Source: a virus. Taken from it: a stretch of DNA of 31,665 nt. Shown here piece after piece: positions 5,905 through 15,217 of this stretch. The notes below the pieces were generated by a model that was not told the DNA's origin, searched no databases, and saw nothing but the letters and a program-made list of their open reading frames with translations. The stretch spans positions 1 through 31,665 of the IMG/VR virus record IMGVR_UViG_3300042527_000576; one strand, 5' to 3'. Made by a program: the position numbers and the translations under genes. The stretch's first letter is position 1. Each line of letters opens with the position of its first letter.

Positions 5905-8900
5905 ATGTCTGATGTTGATCTCATAATTAGTGTACATACAACAGGCGCTAAGGATATTGCCAATCTTAGCGCCTCTGTTCGCAACCTTACTTTAGGACTT
6001 AAGGGTGTAACTGTGCCTATGCGGGCACTGGATACACATACCCGGGCTGTTAATAAAGCTCTTGGTATCACTAATCGTGGTGTTGCCCAACATGCCAATA
6101 GTTTAAAGGAATTAAAGAAAAATCAGGCTGCTCTTTCTGAAGAGTCAAAAAGACTCCGTTCCAATATCCAGAACTACAATCTTGCGATAATAAAAGCTGG
6201 TGGTCCTACTACAAAACTTGGTAAAGAGTTGGTGTATGCCCAGAATAGTCTTAAAACTTTTTCAAACACCCTGCGTGGTCTTAGGATCAGATCTTTTGGA
6301 TCCGACTTAGGCAATATTTCTCTGAAATTGCAAAAGATGGGTAAGGATTTCCAATTTGTTGGTCGAAGCTTGATGATCAACTTGACTGCTCCGATTACAT
6401 TATTCGGAAGATTGGGTCTTCAGAGCTTAACTAAAGTCAATGGTGCCTTAGTCCGTCTTACCAAGGTTTTAGAAGATGTTGCCATGGATGCGGAGCAAGC
6501 TAGTTCTAAACTTGGCGGGGTGGGTGATCCACGACAAGTAGAGAAAATGATTGCAGCCTTTAATGCCCTTGATCGTAGCCTTACAGGGGTCAGTAATAAA
6601 TTTGGTGTTTCTAAAGATCTTGTTGTTAGCATAGCATCTGATTTTGCAGAACTTGGTATTACTACTAGTGAAAATATTGTTCAACTTACTACTTTAACTG
6701 CGAGTCTTGAAAAGCTTGGGTCAATGGATATTTCTGCAGCTCAGGATCTGACTCAGGCACTTTATTTTCAATCAAAAAGAGCACTTACGGCTTCTGGGGC
6801 ACTCGATAAATTAAGTACTTCAAGACAAAGAGAAACTCGTACAATAGCGGCAGCTACAGCCCAAGCATACTTGTTTAACTCTATTGAGAACGCTACTGCT
6901 CTTACATTGAAAGATGTTGCCGATACACTCCCTGAACTTGGCGGTATGGCAGTTAGCTTTGGATTGTCAATGACAGAAGCAGCAGCTTTGCTTGCTCCGA
7001 TGAAAGCTGCTGGTTTGGATGTTGGCGCATCCGCTAACTCAATTAAAGTTTCTCTTCAAAGAGCAATTAGTCCAACTAAGCAAAATGTTGAATTAATAGC
7101 AAGCCTGGCTCAGAAATACGGTGTAGCAGATGATGCTACTAGTGCATTCAATAAAACTACGAAAACTGGTTTAACTGGTTTGCAAGCTATTGTTGATATT
7201 TTTGGCGAAGTTCGAGATTCTGCTGCGGGGCAAGAGGGTGCTCTCAAATTAATGTCTGACCTGTTTGAGAAGCGTCAGGGTCCAAGAATGTATATTGCCA
7301 TTGAGCAGTTAAATCAATTTGATAAAGCATTGAGTAACCTCAGTGCAACTGGTGCTGGTACATCTGAAAGAATTCTTGCATCAGTTGCTGAAACAGCAAT
7401 TAAGGGTTTTAATGAGCTTAATGGAACAGCTCTTCCTGAAACAATTCGCCAGTTTAGCGATATTGGAATTATTGCTCGTATCGCGACAGCTACAGTCGGT
7501 CAGGTAGTAGAAGGGTTTAAAGGAGCTGGGCTTAAAGGGGTAGTTACTGAGGCAGAAATTAAGACTGCTAGAGAAGCTAGGAAGGCAGTATCTGATTTAA
7601 TTTTAACAAAACAGCAAAATGAAGGTATAAACCTTATTGACGGCGCACAAACTGAAGCCGCAAAAACAATGCTTGTTGAGCTGGCTGGTGCATCTAACGC
7701 CGGCGAGGTTGCAAATAGAGAATTAGAACAATCACTTAGAGCTCTCGATGTCACAATTGGAAGAATTAAAAACGCTTTTAAACTTTTCGCAGGCGATTTG
7801 ATGAAGGTTCTTAAACCTACATTGGAAGCTATCGCTGATAAAATTACTGAACTCTATGATAAATGGGAAAAATTATCCGCTGAGACAAAAAAGAATATTT
7901 CAAGAATAGTCATATTTGTTCTTGGGTTCCTTGCGGTGCTTGGTCCAGTGGTTCTTGCTCTTGGTACTCTCCAAGCGTCTATGGGAGTTTTAGGTAGAGC
8001 TTTCACAATCTTTCTTCCTAAATTATTAAAAAATTCAGATGGCTTTATTGGTCTTGGAGAATCTGCTGATGTAGCTAAAAAGAAGATTGGAGATTTGTAT
8101 CAGACTGTTGTTAAAAACAATCTGGATAGAGCGTTAGGGAGGAGTGGTAATCTTGCTCAAGCTGAAATGAGCGCTCAAGCAGCAATGCGTAATTTCCAAG
8201 CACCAAGAAAAACTTATGATCCAGCACTTCTATCTCCTTCAATAAAAGGCAAGCTTACTCAAAAAGATCAGCTAAAAGAATTTTTGTCAAGAAATACTGG
8301 TGCAACAAAAACTGATTTTTTCAAGAGTAGAACTATTTCTAATAAAATTGCTGCTGGTAGAGCACTAACCCCAGCTCAGTATGCATATCAACTCACAAAC
8401 TCTGCAAAAGTTGCAAGTGTTCCAAACGCTCTTGCTGCTGGAAGAGCAAATTCTGCTGCAAGACTTGCAAGAGCAGCAAGGCAAAATCTTGTAGCTGATA
8501 GAGATCCTTTCTATCAGGCTAAAGGTATTGTTACAGATAGAATGGGAACCCGCTTCTTCAAGGGTGGTGATGAACTTCTTGATGATGTTGGTCCAACACG
8601 ACCAACTCGTACAAGAGGAGCACTGTCACGACTTACTGGTGGAAGAATCTCTGCAACAAGAAAGCTTATTGGAACAGCGGAGGATCAGGCAAATATTCTT
8701 GCAGGTGGTGGTATGCAGGGTGCAAAGTTGCAAACACAACTTCGTGCTCGCAAAGTCGTAGGTGGTATTAAAGATTTTGCAACGACAAGTAAAACAGCAA
8801 ATCTTGGTAAAGGATTTGTAGAAGCTTTAAGACCAATTAAGCAATTTAAAGCAGGTGTGGCTGGCGCTGGTGCTGCAACTGATGCACTGCGGGCAAAAAA

Positions 8901-11900
8901 TGCTTTACTTGGCGTTAGCGCCCCCGGTCAATTCAAAACAATGGCAACAGCCATTGGTGGATTCACCAGGAATGTAAAACTTGCAACTTCGGTAATGAAG
9001 ATCATGAGACTTGTTATGATCAGCACTGGTATTGGTGTCATCATACTTGGCATTGGGCTTGCCGTAATGCTTGTTGTAAAAAACTTCAACACTTTTAAAG
9101 AAAAATCTTCTGGTGCTATTAATAGTGTTAAGCAAGCCTTTAAGACATTCATGAGCGCACTTAAAGAAATTGCAAGACCAATTTTGGATCTGTTTAAAAG
9201 CTTTGATGATGGTGGTGCAAAAGGTAAGAGTGCTATTGGTGGTTTGTCTAAAGCATTTGGAGGTATTGCCAAGGCTATAAGTTTTGTAGCAGATTTGTTT
9301 AAGAAATTTGTTCTCAATTTCATTCAGCCGTATCTTTATTACATCGTAAACCTTGTAATGGTTGTTGTTTCAATTTTTCAAGGTAATTGGAGTAATGCTC
9401 TCGACTTCTTAATATCAGCATTTTCTCATGTAGGAAAGATCATAGTTGTAATAATGAAATTTGCGTTTAAAGCGCTAGTTGCGGTAGCTGCTCTTGCAAT
9501 TAAGGCAATCCTTACACTGATAACTGCAATCCCAAAAACTTTGGCAAAAGCTGCGGGCTTCCTTGGTAAATTTATACCAGGCTTTACTGCAATCTCCGAG
9601 GGTATCAATTCTGTCATAGATGGCATGTTCGGGATGGTTGATGGCGCTAAAAACCTTGCTATGGGCGCTATTGATGGAGTAGCTGATGCAATAGGTTCAA
9701 AGCTAGAAAGCGGAGCGAAGAAAGGTATCTCCAATACTAAGGAAGCAGTAGACCTTGGCGGAAAAAAGATTGTAGATTCTGGTGAAGAAATAGGTTATGA
9801 TACTGGCGAAGCGATTGCGAATGCAGCAGGTGATGGCTATGATGATAATGACCCTAGCGAGAAGATTGGTAAAGCACTTAAAGACGGTATTGACGATGCC
9901 GTTCAAGAACTGCAGGATTATGTAGCTGGTGAGCTAAAGAATGCAATTGATAAATATGTAAATGCATCAATAAAAGCATTAGAAAAACAGAAAACATCTG
10001 CTCTTAAGGTTTTTGATGTCCAATTAAAGACTCTCATGAAGCTTGAAAAGGCCGAAGAGTCTTTAACTAAAACTAAAGAGTATGAAGCTAACAAGCGTAA
10101 ATTAATTGATGACAAGGCTCTCAGCGATGAACAATACCGCCGCAACTATGCACTGGCAGTATACGAAGGTCGCATTGATGATGCCAGAATGCTTCAGCTT
10201 GAGCAGAGCGCTAGTGAAAAGAATTATAGTGAAAACTTAAAAGGTATTGAGTCGGACAGAGCCAAGGATCTTGCTAAAGAAAATCTTGAGGCTCTTAAAG
10301 AGGCTATTAACGAAGCAAAAGATGCGGCTTCTGTATTCTTTGATGAAGCTATTGAGAAATTCCAAGAGTCTATTGAAGTAATTACAAAGTTCCCTCCAGT
10401 AACAATTGAGGATTATAGAAATCAAATTGAACAGCTTTACACTATTACTAATGATACTGCTGCTGCAAATAGTGAAGCATTTGAAAAAATGTTTACTGAT
10501 TTTGCATCTACAATTAATGACAAGATGCCTAATGAGGTTGTTGGGGCTTTCACTACAAATCTTGATGACCTTGTTCGTGTTGCAAGAGAGAAGTATGGTT
10601 TAGGCGGGGAAGCTGGCGAAGATACTATCATTGGAGCAACCATTGGCATGCTCGCAGATATTGGCGGGACATTTGGTGATGGTAAGCAAGTTGTTATTGA
10701 TAAGTTTGGTGAAGTCACAACTGGGTTTAAAAATAATTTTGCGGCGGCAAGTACTGCCATTGTTAAGTCTGTTACTGATGATTTCTTAACTCCATTTGCT
10801 GAAGCAACAACTAAATTTAGAGAAAATTGGAACAATGTGTATGTTCAAGCAATTAAAGATGGAAACCAAGCAATCACAGATAGCTTAAGAAATAATGTTA
10901 AAATTAATGAAGAATTATTTAAAAAGTTGCGTGGTGAGCTTACTGAAACAAGTCTGTACTGGCTAAATCTTAAGGCTGCAGCAGACGCTGCAGCTGATGC
11001 GCAGTCTGCTGCAGCTGGAGGAGGCGGAGTTGATAGTCCTACCTCTATTACCCCTAAAGGTTCTTTCACCCCTGCTGGTGGTCGGGCTGATGCATTTGAA
11101 AACAATAATAGAAATAGGGTGGACAGGGGTCTTCCTCCAATATCTTATCAAGAATTTATTTCGGGCACTGGTCGGTCTACATCTCAACTTCAAATAATAA
11201 GAAATCCTATTAGGCAGTTTGCTAAAGGGGGCATGGTTCCTTCGGGAAGTGTAAATCAAAATTCTGGGATGCCAGAAGGCTACATCTCAGCGCCAAGACA
11301 AGAAGGCGTACCAACACTTCTTCATGGCGGAGAGTACATTCTTAATGCGAAGGCGGTTTCCAGAATTGGTATAGGCGCTTTGAATAAGATGAATAATAAT
11401 CTTCTTCCAAAGTTTGCAAAGGGCGGTCAAGTTCCAGGCGGGAAGAGGGGTTCTGCTTCAAACACAAGAGGTAGTGCAGATAGACTTGAAGCGAGCAGTA
11501 TCGTTGCTGCGCAAGTCAGGAAGGCTGCTTCTGAAGCTGCTGGGCTTCCTAAGAATTTCATTGGACCAATTGTTCCTCCAAAAATGAATTCTAAGAAAAA
11601 TATTTTTCAAAAAGCTGGTGGTTTTGTAGGCGGGTCCGTTGTTGACCTCGGGCAGTCATTTTCTAAATTTGGCGATTCTGTTTGGAATATTGCTTCAAGT
11701 CTTGTTGAATCACCACTTGCATTAGTTAACAAGGATTTAAGTTTCAATCCGATGACCAATCTGGATAATCGTGTAATGAGGACACAGAGAGAGGGTGTTA
11801 ACTGGATTCGTGGTATCAATAATGCACTTGGTACAAATCTTGCTGGTGGAAGCACCGGCGGGTTTGGTCAAATTGCTAATAACAAAAAGTTTGGCCTTGG

Positions 11901-13728
11901 TGATGCTTTTAATGTCGCTACAGTTGTAGCCCCTGAAATTATGGCCCCGCTTGGATGGGCAGCAAAGATTTTAACAAAGCCAGTCGCAAGTCTAGCAACC
12001 TCTAGATTGGAGGCTATTGGTGTGGTTGGTGCAAAAGATATTGGTCTTAAAGCACTTACCTCAATGGGTACTAAGCTCGGTATTGGCTCTATGCTTAGTA
12101 AAGCGGGTAATAATCCAATACAAAGGACTTTCCGTAAGTTTTTACCTACTGAGGCTCAATACAATATAGCAAAACAATATCAAAATGATTTGATGGAATG
12201 GGCTAATACATATGCTGTACCGGGAGCTGGTCCAGGCTGGGAGTCTGCACAAACAAAGTATGTGCAGATAGTAAAAAGTAAAAAACACAGGTACATCTCT
12301 AGCCAAGCGTATAATTATGAGAAAATGCCAAAGAAATTTGCTGCTGTCGAAAAATATATGGCACTATCATTGCTCGGAGACCCAATCCGAAGGGGGCTTG
12401 AATATCTTCCATTGCTTAGGAGCCCAAGCCAAAATGTAAGAGGTTCTGATTATTCTAGCAAAGATTTTGCTTTCTTAGAGTCTGAGAGCACTTCCAATCC
12501 AGAGTGGTTGAATACTTCGTTTGACTTCAGTGACTACAAAAACAAGGAAAAAAGCATTGTTTTAAACAATCTTTCTGAAGTACTTGCGTACCACAAAAAT
12601 AAATTGACTATTTATGATGGTCTTCCATCAGCAGCGGTTCTGCCAAAGAAAGCATTGCCGATAGCAGCTAAGGCTTGGGGTAGTGCGCTCAATCTCAAGA
12701 CTGAAGTTATCCGAGGAAAAGAATATTCAACATCACTTGCTGATAATTATGATGGTATTTTCCAAGCTGCATTTCGTGACACACTTCCTAGTGATGGTCT
12801 TGGACTTGCTGTTTACCCATATATCGGTGAAGATGGCAGCGTGGCTCATGCTAGGCCATTTCGTTTTTATAATAATGATTATAACAACAAGCCAAGAATG
12901 GTATCTGGTATGGGCTTCAACTGGGACCGACCGCTGAGTGGATTTCATGCTTTGATGCTTGGTTTGGACACAGCGCTTCCTAGTGCAATTAGTAGTATTG
13001 GTTCAAAAGTTGCTGAATTGATCAGCAGAGTGCCATCTCTTAGACCTGCTGCTGGTTTTGGATCACCAATGACACCTGCAATTTTTGGTGATAGCCAAGA
13101 TTTTGCGCTAATGCAACAGCTAGGATATTTGACGGGAATGTTGAGTGACCCACTAGGTGGCTATGTTCAGGTGGCAATGCATGAAATGGGTCATGGGTTT
13201 AACCTAGATCATCCGCATGAATATGAGGTGAATCGTGGGAAAGTAGGCTATAACTCAATTATGGATTATGAATCTGGCTTTTCAAATAGAAAACTCCTGC
13301 CAGGTGATATTGCTGGATTGAAGGCTATGCTTGGCAATGTAAAAAATTACAGTTCTATAAATATTCCTAAATTTAAAACAGGCGGCTATGTTCCTGGCTC
13401 TCCTTCAATGGCAATTCCCGCACTTTTGCATGGTGGTGAGTATGTTGTAAACGCTGATGCTGTAAGAAACATGGGTGTAAGAACAATGCAAAGCATTAAC
13501 CAATCCAGGTTCAGAGCTCCATCTAGCGCCCCATCCTATATGGGTGGAGGACAAACAACGAATGTGTCTACGGTAAATATTAATGTTGATACATTTGTCG
13601 GGGAAGAAGAATGGTTTAAGTCTATGATGAAGAGTTACAATGTCAATGTCCTTCCAAAGCAACAGAAAGCGGCTGGGATGGAGACAAGAACTTTTACAAG
13701 CTATAATGGTATAAACCAGGGGTTGTAA
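5905..13728 (+). CDS. Tape measure protein with embedded metzincin-like metalloprotease motif
   Basis: The product has 2607 residues. Residues about 90-440 match the phage tail tape measure core (FGVSKDLVVSIASDFAELG, VADTLPELGGMAVSFGLSMT, AAALLAPMKAAG). Hydrophobic segments lie near 668-690, 1031-1059, 1140-1163 and 1176-1213, and a long charged helical region near 1336-1495. A motif LLHGGEY(I/V)(L/V)NA with a preceding GG(M/Y)VP occurs twice, at H1807 and H2509. Between the copies is a region with H2426-E-M-G-H2430, a third His at 2436 and a Met-turn-like SIMDY at 2451-2455, the layout of metzincin zinc proteases (the usual Gly before the third His is Asn here). The protein sets tail length and is expected to leave the tail with the DNA. 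The protease may act on the host envelope or on the tape measure itself; that is inference. The ATG has no ribosome-binding site but follows the chaperone gene by 48 bases. Confidence 0.9.
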   Translation: MSDVDLIISVHTTGAKDIANLSASVRNLTLGLKGVTVPMRALDTHTRAVNKALGITNRGVAQHANSLKELKKNQAALSEESKRLRSNIQNYNLAIIKAGGPTTKLGKELVYAQNSLKTFSNTLRGLRIRSFGSDLGNISLKLQKMGKDFQFVGRSLMINLTAPITLFGRLGLQSLTKVNGALVRLTKVLEDVAMDAEQASSKLGGVGDPRQVEKMIAAFNALDRSLTGVSNKFGVSKDLVVSIASDFAELGITTSENIVQLTTLTASLEKLGSMDISAAQDLTQALYFQSKRALTASGALDKLSTSRQRETRTIAAATAQAYLFNSIENATALTLKDVADTLPELGGMAVSFGLSMTEAAALLAPMKAAGLDVGASANSIKVSLQRAISPTKQNVELIASLAQKYGVADDATSAFNKTTKTGLTGLQAIVDIFGEVRDSAAGQEGALKLMSDLFEKRQGPRMYIAIEQLNQFDKALSNLSATGAGTSERILASVAETAIKGFNELNGTALPETIRQFSDIGIIARIATATVGQVVEGFKGAGLKGVVTEAEIKTAREARKAVSDLILTKQQNEGINLIDGAQTEAAKTMLVELAGASNAGEVANRELEQSLRALDVTIGRIKNAFKLFAGDLMKVLKPTLEAIADKITELYDKWEKLSAETKKNISRIVIFVLGFLAVLGPVVLALGTLQASMGVLGRAFTIFLPKLLKNSDGFIGLGESADVAKKKIGDLYQTVVKNNLDRALGRSGNLAQAEMSAQAAMRNFQAPRKTYDPALLSPSIKGKLTQKDQLKEFLSRNTGATKTDFFKSRTISNKIAAGRALTPAQYAYQLTNSAKVASVPNALAAGRANSAARLARAARQNLVADRDPFYQAKGIVTDRMGTRFFKGGDELLDDVGPTRPTRTRGALSRLTGGRISATRKLIGTAEDQANILAGGGMQGAKLQTQLRARKVVGGIKDFATTSKTANLGKGFVEALRPIKQFKAGVAGAGAATDALRAKNALLGVSAPGQFKTMATAIGGFTRNVKLATSVMKIMRLVMISTGIGVIILGIGLAVMLVVKNFNTFKEKSSGAINSVKQAFKTFMSALKEIARPILDLFKSFDDGGAKGKSAIGGLSKAFGGIAKAISFVADLFKKFVLNFIQPYLYYIVNLVMVVVSIFQGNWSNALDFLISAFSHVGKIIVVIMKFAFKALVAVAALAIKAILTLITAIPKTLAKAAGFLGKFIPGFTAISEGINSVIDGMFGMVDGAKNLAMGAIDGVADAIGSKLESGAKKGISNTKEAVDLGGKKIVDSGEEIGYDTGEAIANAAGDGYDDNDPSEKIGKALKDGIDDAVQELQDYVAGELKNAIDKYVNASIKALEKQKTSALKVFDVQLKTLMKLEKAEESLTKTKEYEANKRKLIDDKALSDEQYRRNYALAVYEGRIDDARMLQLEQSASEKNYSENLKGIESDRAKDLAKENLEALKEAINEAKDAASVFFDEAIEKFQESIEVITKFPPVTIEDYRNQIEQLYTITNDTAAANSEAFEKMFTDFASTINDKMPNEVVGAFTTNLDDLVRVAREKYGLGGEAGEDTIIGATIGMLADIGGTFGDGKQVVIDKFGEVTTGFKNNFAAASTAIVKSVTDDFLTPFAEATTKFRENWNNVYVQAIKDGNQAITDSLRNNVKINEELFKKLRGELTETSLYWLNLKAAADAAADAQSAAAGGGGVDSPTSITPKGSFTPAGGRADAFENNNRNRVDRGLPPISYQEFISGTGRSTSQLQIIRNPIRQFAKGGMVPSGSVNQNSGMPEGYISAPRQEGVPTLLHGGEYILNAKAVSRIGIGALNKMNNNLLPKFAKGGQVPGGKRGSASNTRGSADRLEASSIVAAQVRKAASEAAGLPKNFIGPIVPPKMNSKKNIFQKAGGFVGGSVVDLGQSFSKFGDSVWNIASSLVESPLALVNKDLSFNPMTNLDNRVMRTQREGVNWIRGINNALGTNLAGGSTGGFGQIANNKKFGLGDAFNVATVVAPEIMAPLGWAAKILTKPVASLATSRLEAIGVVGAKDIGLKALTSMGTKLGIGSMLSKAGNNPIQRTFRKFLPTEAQYNIAKQYQNDLMEWANTYAVPGAGPGWESAQTKYVQIVKSKKHRYISSQAYNYEKMPKKFAAVEKYMALSLLGDPIRRGLEYLPLLRSPSQNVRGSDYSSKDFAFLESESTSNPEWLNTSFDFSDYKNKEKSIVLNNLSEVLAYHKNKLTIYDGLPSAAVLPKKALPIAAKAWGSALNLKTEVIRGKEYSTSLADNYDGIFQAAFRDTLPSDGLGLAVYPYIGEDGSVAHARPFRFYNNDYNNKPRMVSGMGFNWDRPLSGFHALMLGLDTALPSAISSIGSKVAELISRVPSLRPAAGFGSPMTPAIFGDSQDFALMQQLGYLTGMLSDPLGGYVQVAMHEMGHGFNLDHPHEYEVNRGKVGYNSIMDYESGFSNRKLLPGDIAGLKAMLGNVKNYSSINIPKFKTGGYVPGSPSMAIPALLHGGEYVVNADAVRNMGVRTMQSINQSRFRAPSSAPSYMGGGQTTNVSTVNINVDTFVGEEEWFKSMMKSYNVNVLPKQQKAAGMETRTFTSYNGINQGL

Positions 13729-14148
13729 ATGTCAATTATTCAAAATCAACAATCTAATATAACCCATCTTGTCGTGCTTAACGGTCAAGAGATTACAGAG
13801 CATGGTCGGGTGTTCAGTGGTGGAATGACCACATCTGCATCTAATGTTGAATTGTTAAACGGGAATAAAAAAAGGTTTATTAAAAATGCAAAGAATACTT
13901 ATTCATTTTCATTTACTTATCTTCCGGATATGCCGGAAAAAACAGTTGATGGTCGCAAGAGCAGGGATTACCTGCTTTCAATTGCCAGAGCTCCATCGTC
14001 AGCAAGTCTTTCAATAAAGCTAGACCCATCAGAACCTTTTTATAATACTACCGTATATGTTGATTCATATTCGGAGACATTAATCAGGAGAGATATTCCC
14101 AACCAGTGTGCTTACTACAATGTTGAGATTTCTCTTAAAGAGAAATAA
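13729..14148 (+). CDS. Distal tail-type protein (short paralogue)
   Basis: The product has 139 residues and is beta-rich. It contains THLVVLNGQEITEH, a strand pair YSFSFTYLPDMP, and the C-terminal segment VDSYSETLIRRDIPNQCAYY followed by NVEISLKE. The last 130 residues align with the C-terminal part of the next gene (FIPNYSNATVD for YLPDMPEKTVD; SFSENLIRRDLVND for SYSETLIRRDIPNQ), so the two are paralogues. Position directly after the tape measure gene is where siphoviruses encode the distal tail protein (Dit) that starts the tail tip, so this role is likely but inferred. Its start abuts the previous stop with no gap. Confidence 0.65.
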   Translation: MSIIQNQQSNITHLVVLNGQEITEHGRVFSGGMTTSASNVELLNGNKKRFIKNAKNTYSFSFTYLPDMPEKTVDGRKSRDYLLSIARAPSSASLSIKLDPSEPFYNTTVYVDSYSETLIRRDIPNQCAYYNVEISLKEK

Positions 14149-14151
14149 TAT

Positions 14152-15216
14152 ATGTCTGATAGTTTTTATTCATTTAGTGAACCATTTAATCGTGGTATAG
14201 ATTTTTATCAAGCAGATGCTGCTGATGTCACAATTGATATCAGCATTTCATCCTCTCTTACAATATCATCTTTTCAAATAAGATTTGCAAGCATTGTAAT
14301 TGAATCAAACTCTGCCATCACTTCTAATGCATTCAAGATAGCATACGCAGCCGCTAATCTGGCGGTCGATGGTGCAACGGTAGTTGTCGCAACAGAAAGG
14401 CAAGACGGAAGCGTTGTAATCTCCGCAGAAGCTCTTGTTCAGACAAACATTACAAAAATTGCTCATGCATCTGTAGCATTGTCATCTAGTGGTGATGTAT
14501 CTGTAAGCGGAACGAAAATATCTACTGCTACATCCACACTTAGCTCGGAGTCCGACTTGGATGCTTCGATGCTTAAGATATCACACGGCACTTCTCAAAT
14601 AGCAGTATTGTCAAGTCTATTAGCAAATGCGATGAAGGTCGCTCACGGTTCGGCGGTTCTGTCTGGTCAAGTCAACTTGGCAACAGCTGGCAGGATATTC
14701 CTTGCAACAATCAGAATTAATATTTTAAATAATACAAATGTTGATGCTCGGACTATTAGATTCAGCACAAATATTACTGCAGATAGCTCACTGATTAGAA
14801 CCCTGCTGCTTCTTGATAATAAACCTTTAACAAATCAAACAAGGATGCTCGATGTTTCAGCAACCCCGATTTTTATGGAGAATACAAATTGGGCTGGAGA
14901 TACTTCAAGATATTATAAAAACAGCGCAGCTAATGGCGGTTCAAAAAGAACATTTAATATTAAGTGGTCATTTATCCCAAATTACAGTAATGCAACTGTT
15001 GACTTAAATGAGTCAAGAAACTATATTAAAAATATTTCAATGGATGCCGATACTCATACTTTAACAGTTATTAGTCAAGATGAGGATGGTATAACTCCAT
15101 ATACAGAAGAGAATGTTACTGTGTTTGTTTCAAGTTTTTCTGAAAACTTAATAAGAAGAGACCTTGTTAATGATGTATACTATTTTGATTGCGCGTTAGC
15201 GCTAGAAGAGGTTTAA
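14152..15216 (+). CDS. Distal tail-type protein with roughly 20-residue repeats (long paralogue)
   Basis: The product has 354 residues. Residues 1-30 are a short head; about 31-215 consist of degenerate repeats of around 20 residues built on the pattern A-x-x-(K/R)-I-(A/S)-x-(A/G)-(S/T) followed by alternating small and hydrophobic residues (examples ALVQTNITKIAHASVALSSS, DASMLKISHGTSQIAVLSSL, LANAMKVAHGSAVLSGQVNL). Residues 216-354 are homologous to the whole of the preceding protein and end VSSFSENLIRRDLVNDVYYF. The repeats look like a stack of beta-strands (solenoid-like). It probably sits on the tail tip beside its paralogue; the repeat part may project outward. No enzymatic motif is seen. 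The repeat number may vary between relatives. Confidence 0.65.
   Translation: MSDSFYSFSEPFNRGIDFYQADAADVTIDISISSSLTISSFQIRFASIVIESNSAITSNAFKIAYAAANLAVDGATVVVATERQDGSVVISAEALVQTNITKIAHASVALSSSGDVSVSGTKISTATSTLSSESDLDASMLKISHGTSQIAVLSSLLANAMKVAHGSAVLSGQVNLATAGRIFLATIRINILNNTNVDARTIRFSTNITADSSLIRTLLLLDNKPLTNQTRMLDVSATPIFMENTNWAGDTSRYYKNSAANGGSKRTFNIKWSFIPNYSNATVDLNESRNYIKNISMDADTHTLTVISQDEDGITPYTEENVTVFVSSFSENLIRRDLVNDVYYFDCALALEEV
14245..14793 (+). repeat. Degenerate protein-coding repeats (about 20 codons each)
   Basis: About eight to nine units of near 20 codons, each with a K/R-I core (FQIRFAS, FKIAYAA, TKIAHAS, TKISTAT, LKISHGT, MKVAHGS, RIFLATI, RTIRFST). One interval, around 14365-14430, is longer. 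DNA identity between units is low, so the repeats are old or under selection for structure only. Boundaries are approximate. Confidence 0.6.
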
Positions 15217-15217
15217 A

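Noticed and set aside
5905-13728. Lysozyme or peptidoglycan hydrolase domain in the tape measure protein
   Set aside because: I looked for LysM, NlpC/P60, SLT and amidase motifs and found only the HExxH region, which fits a zinc protease.
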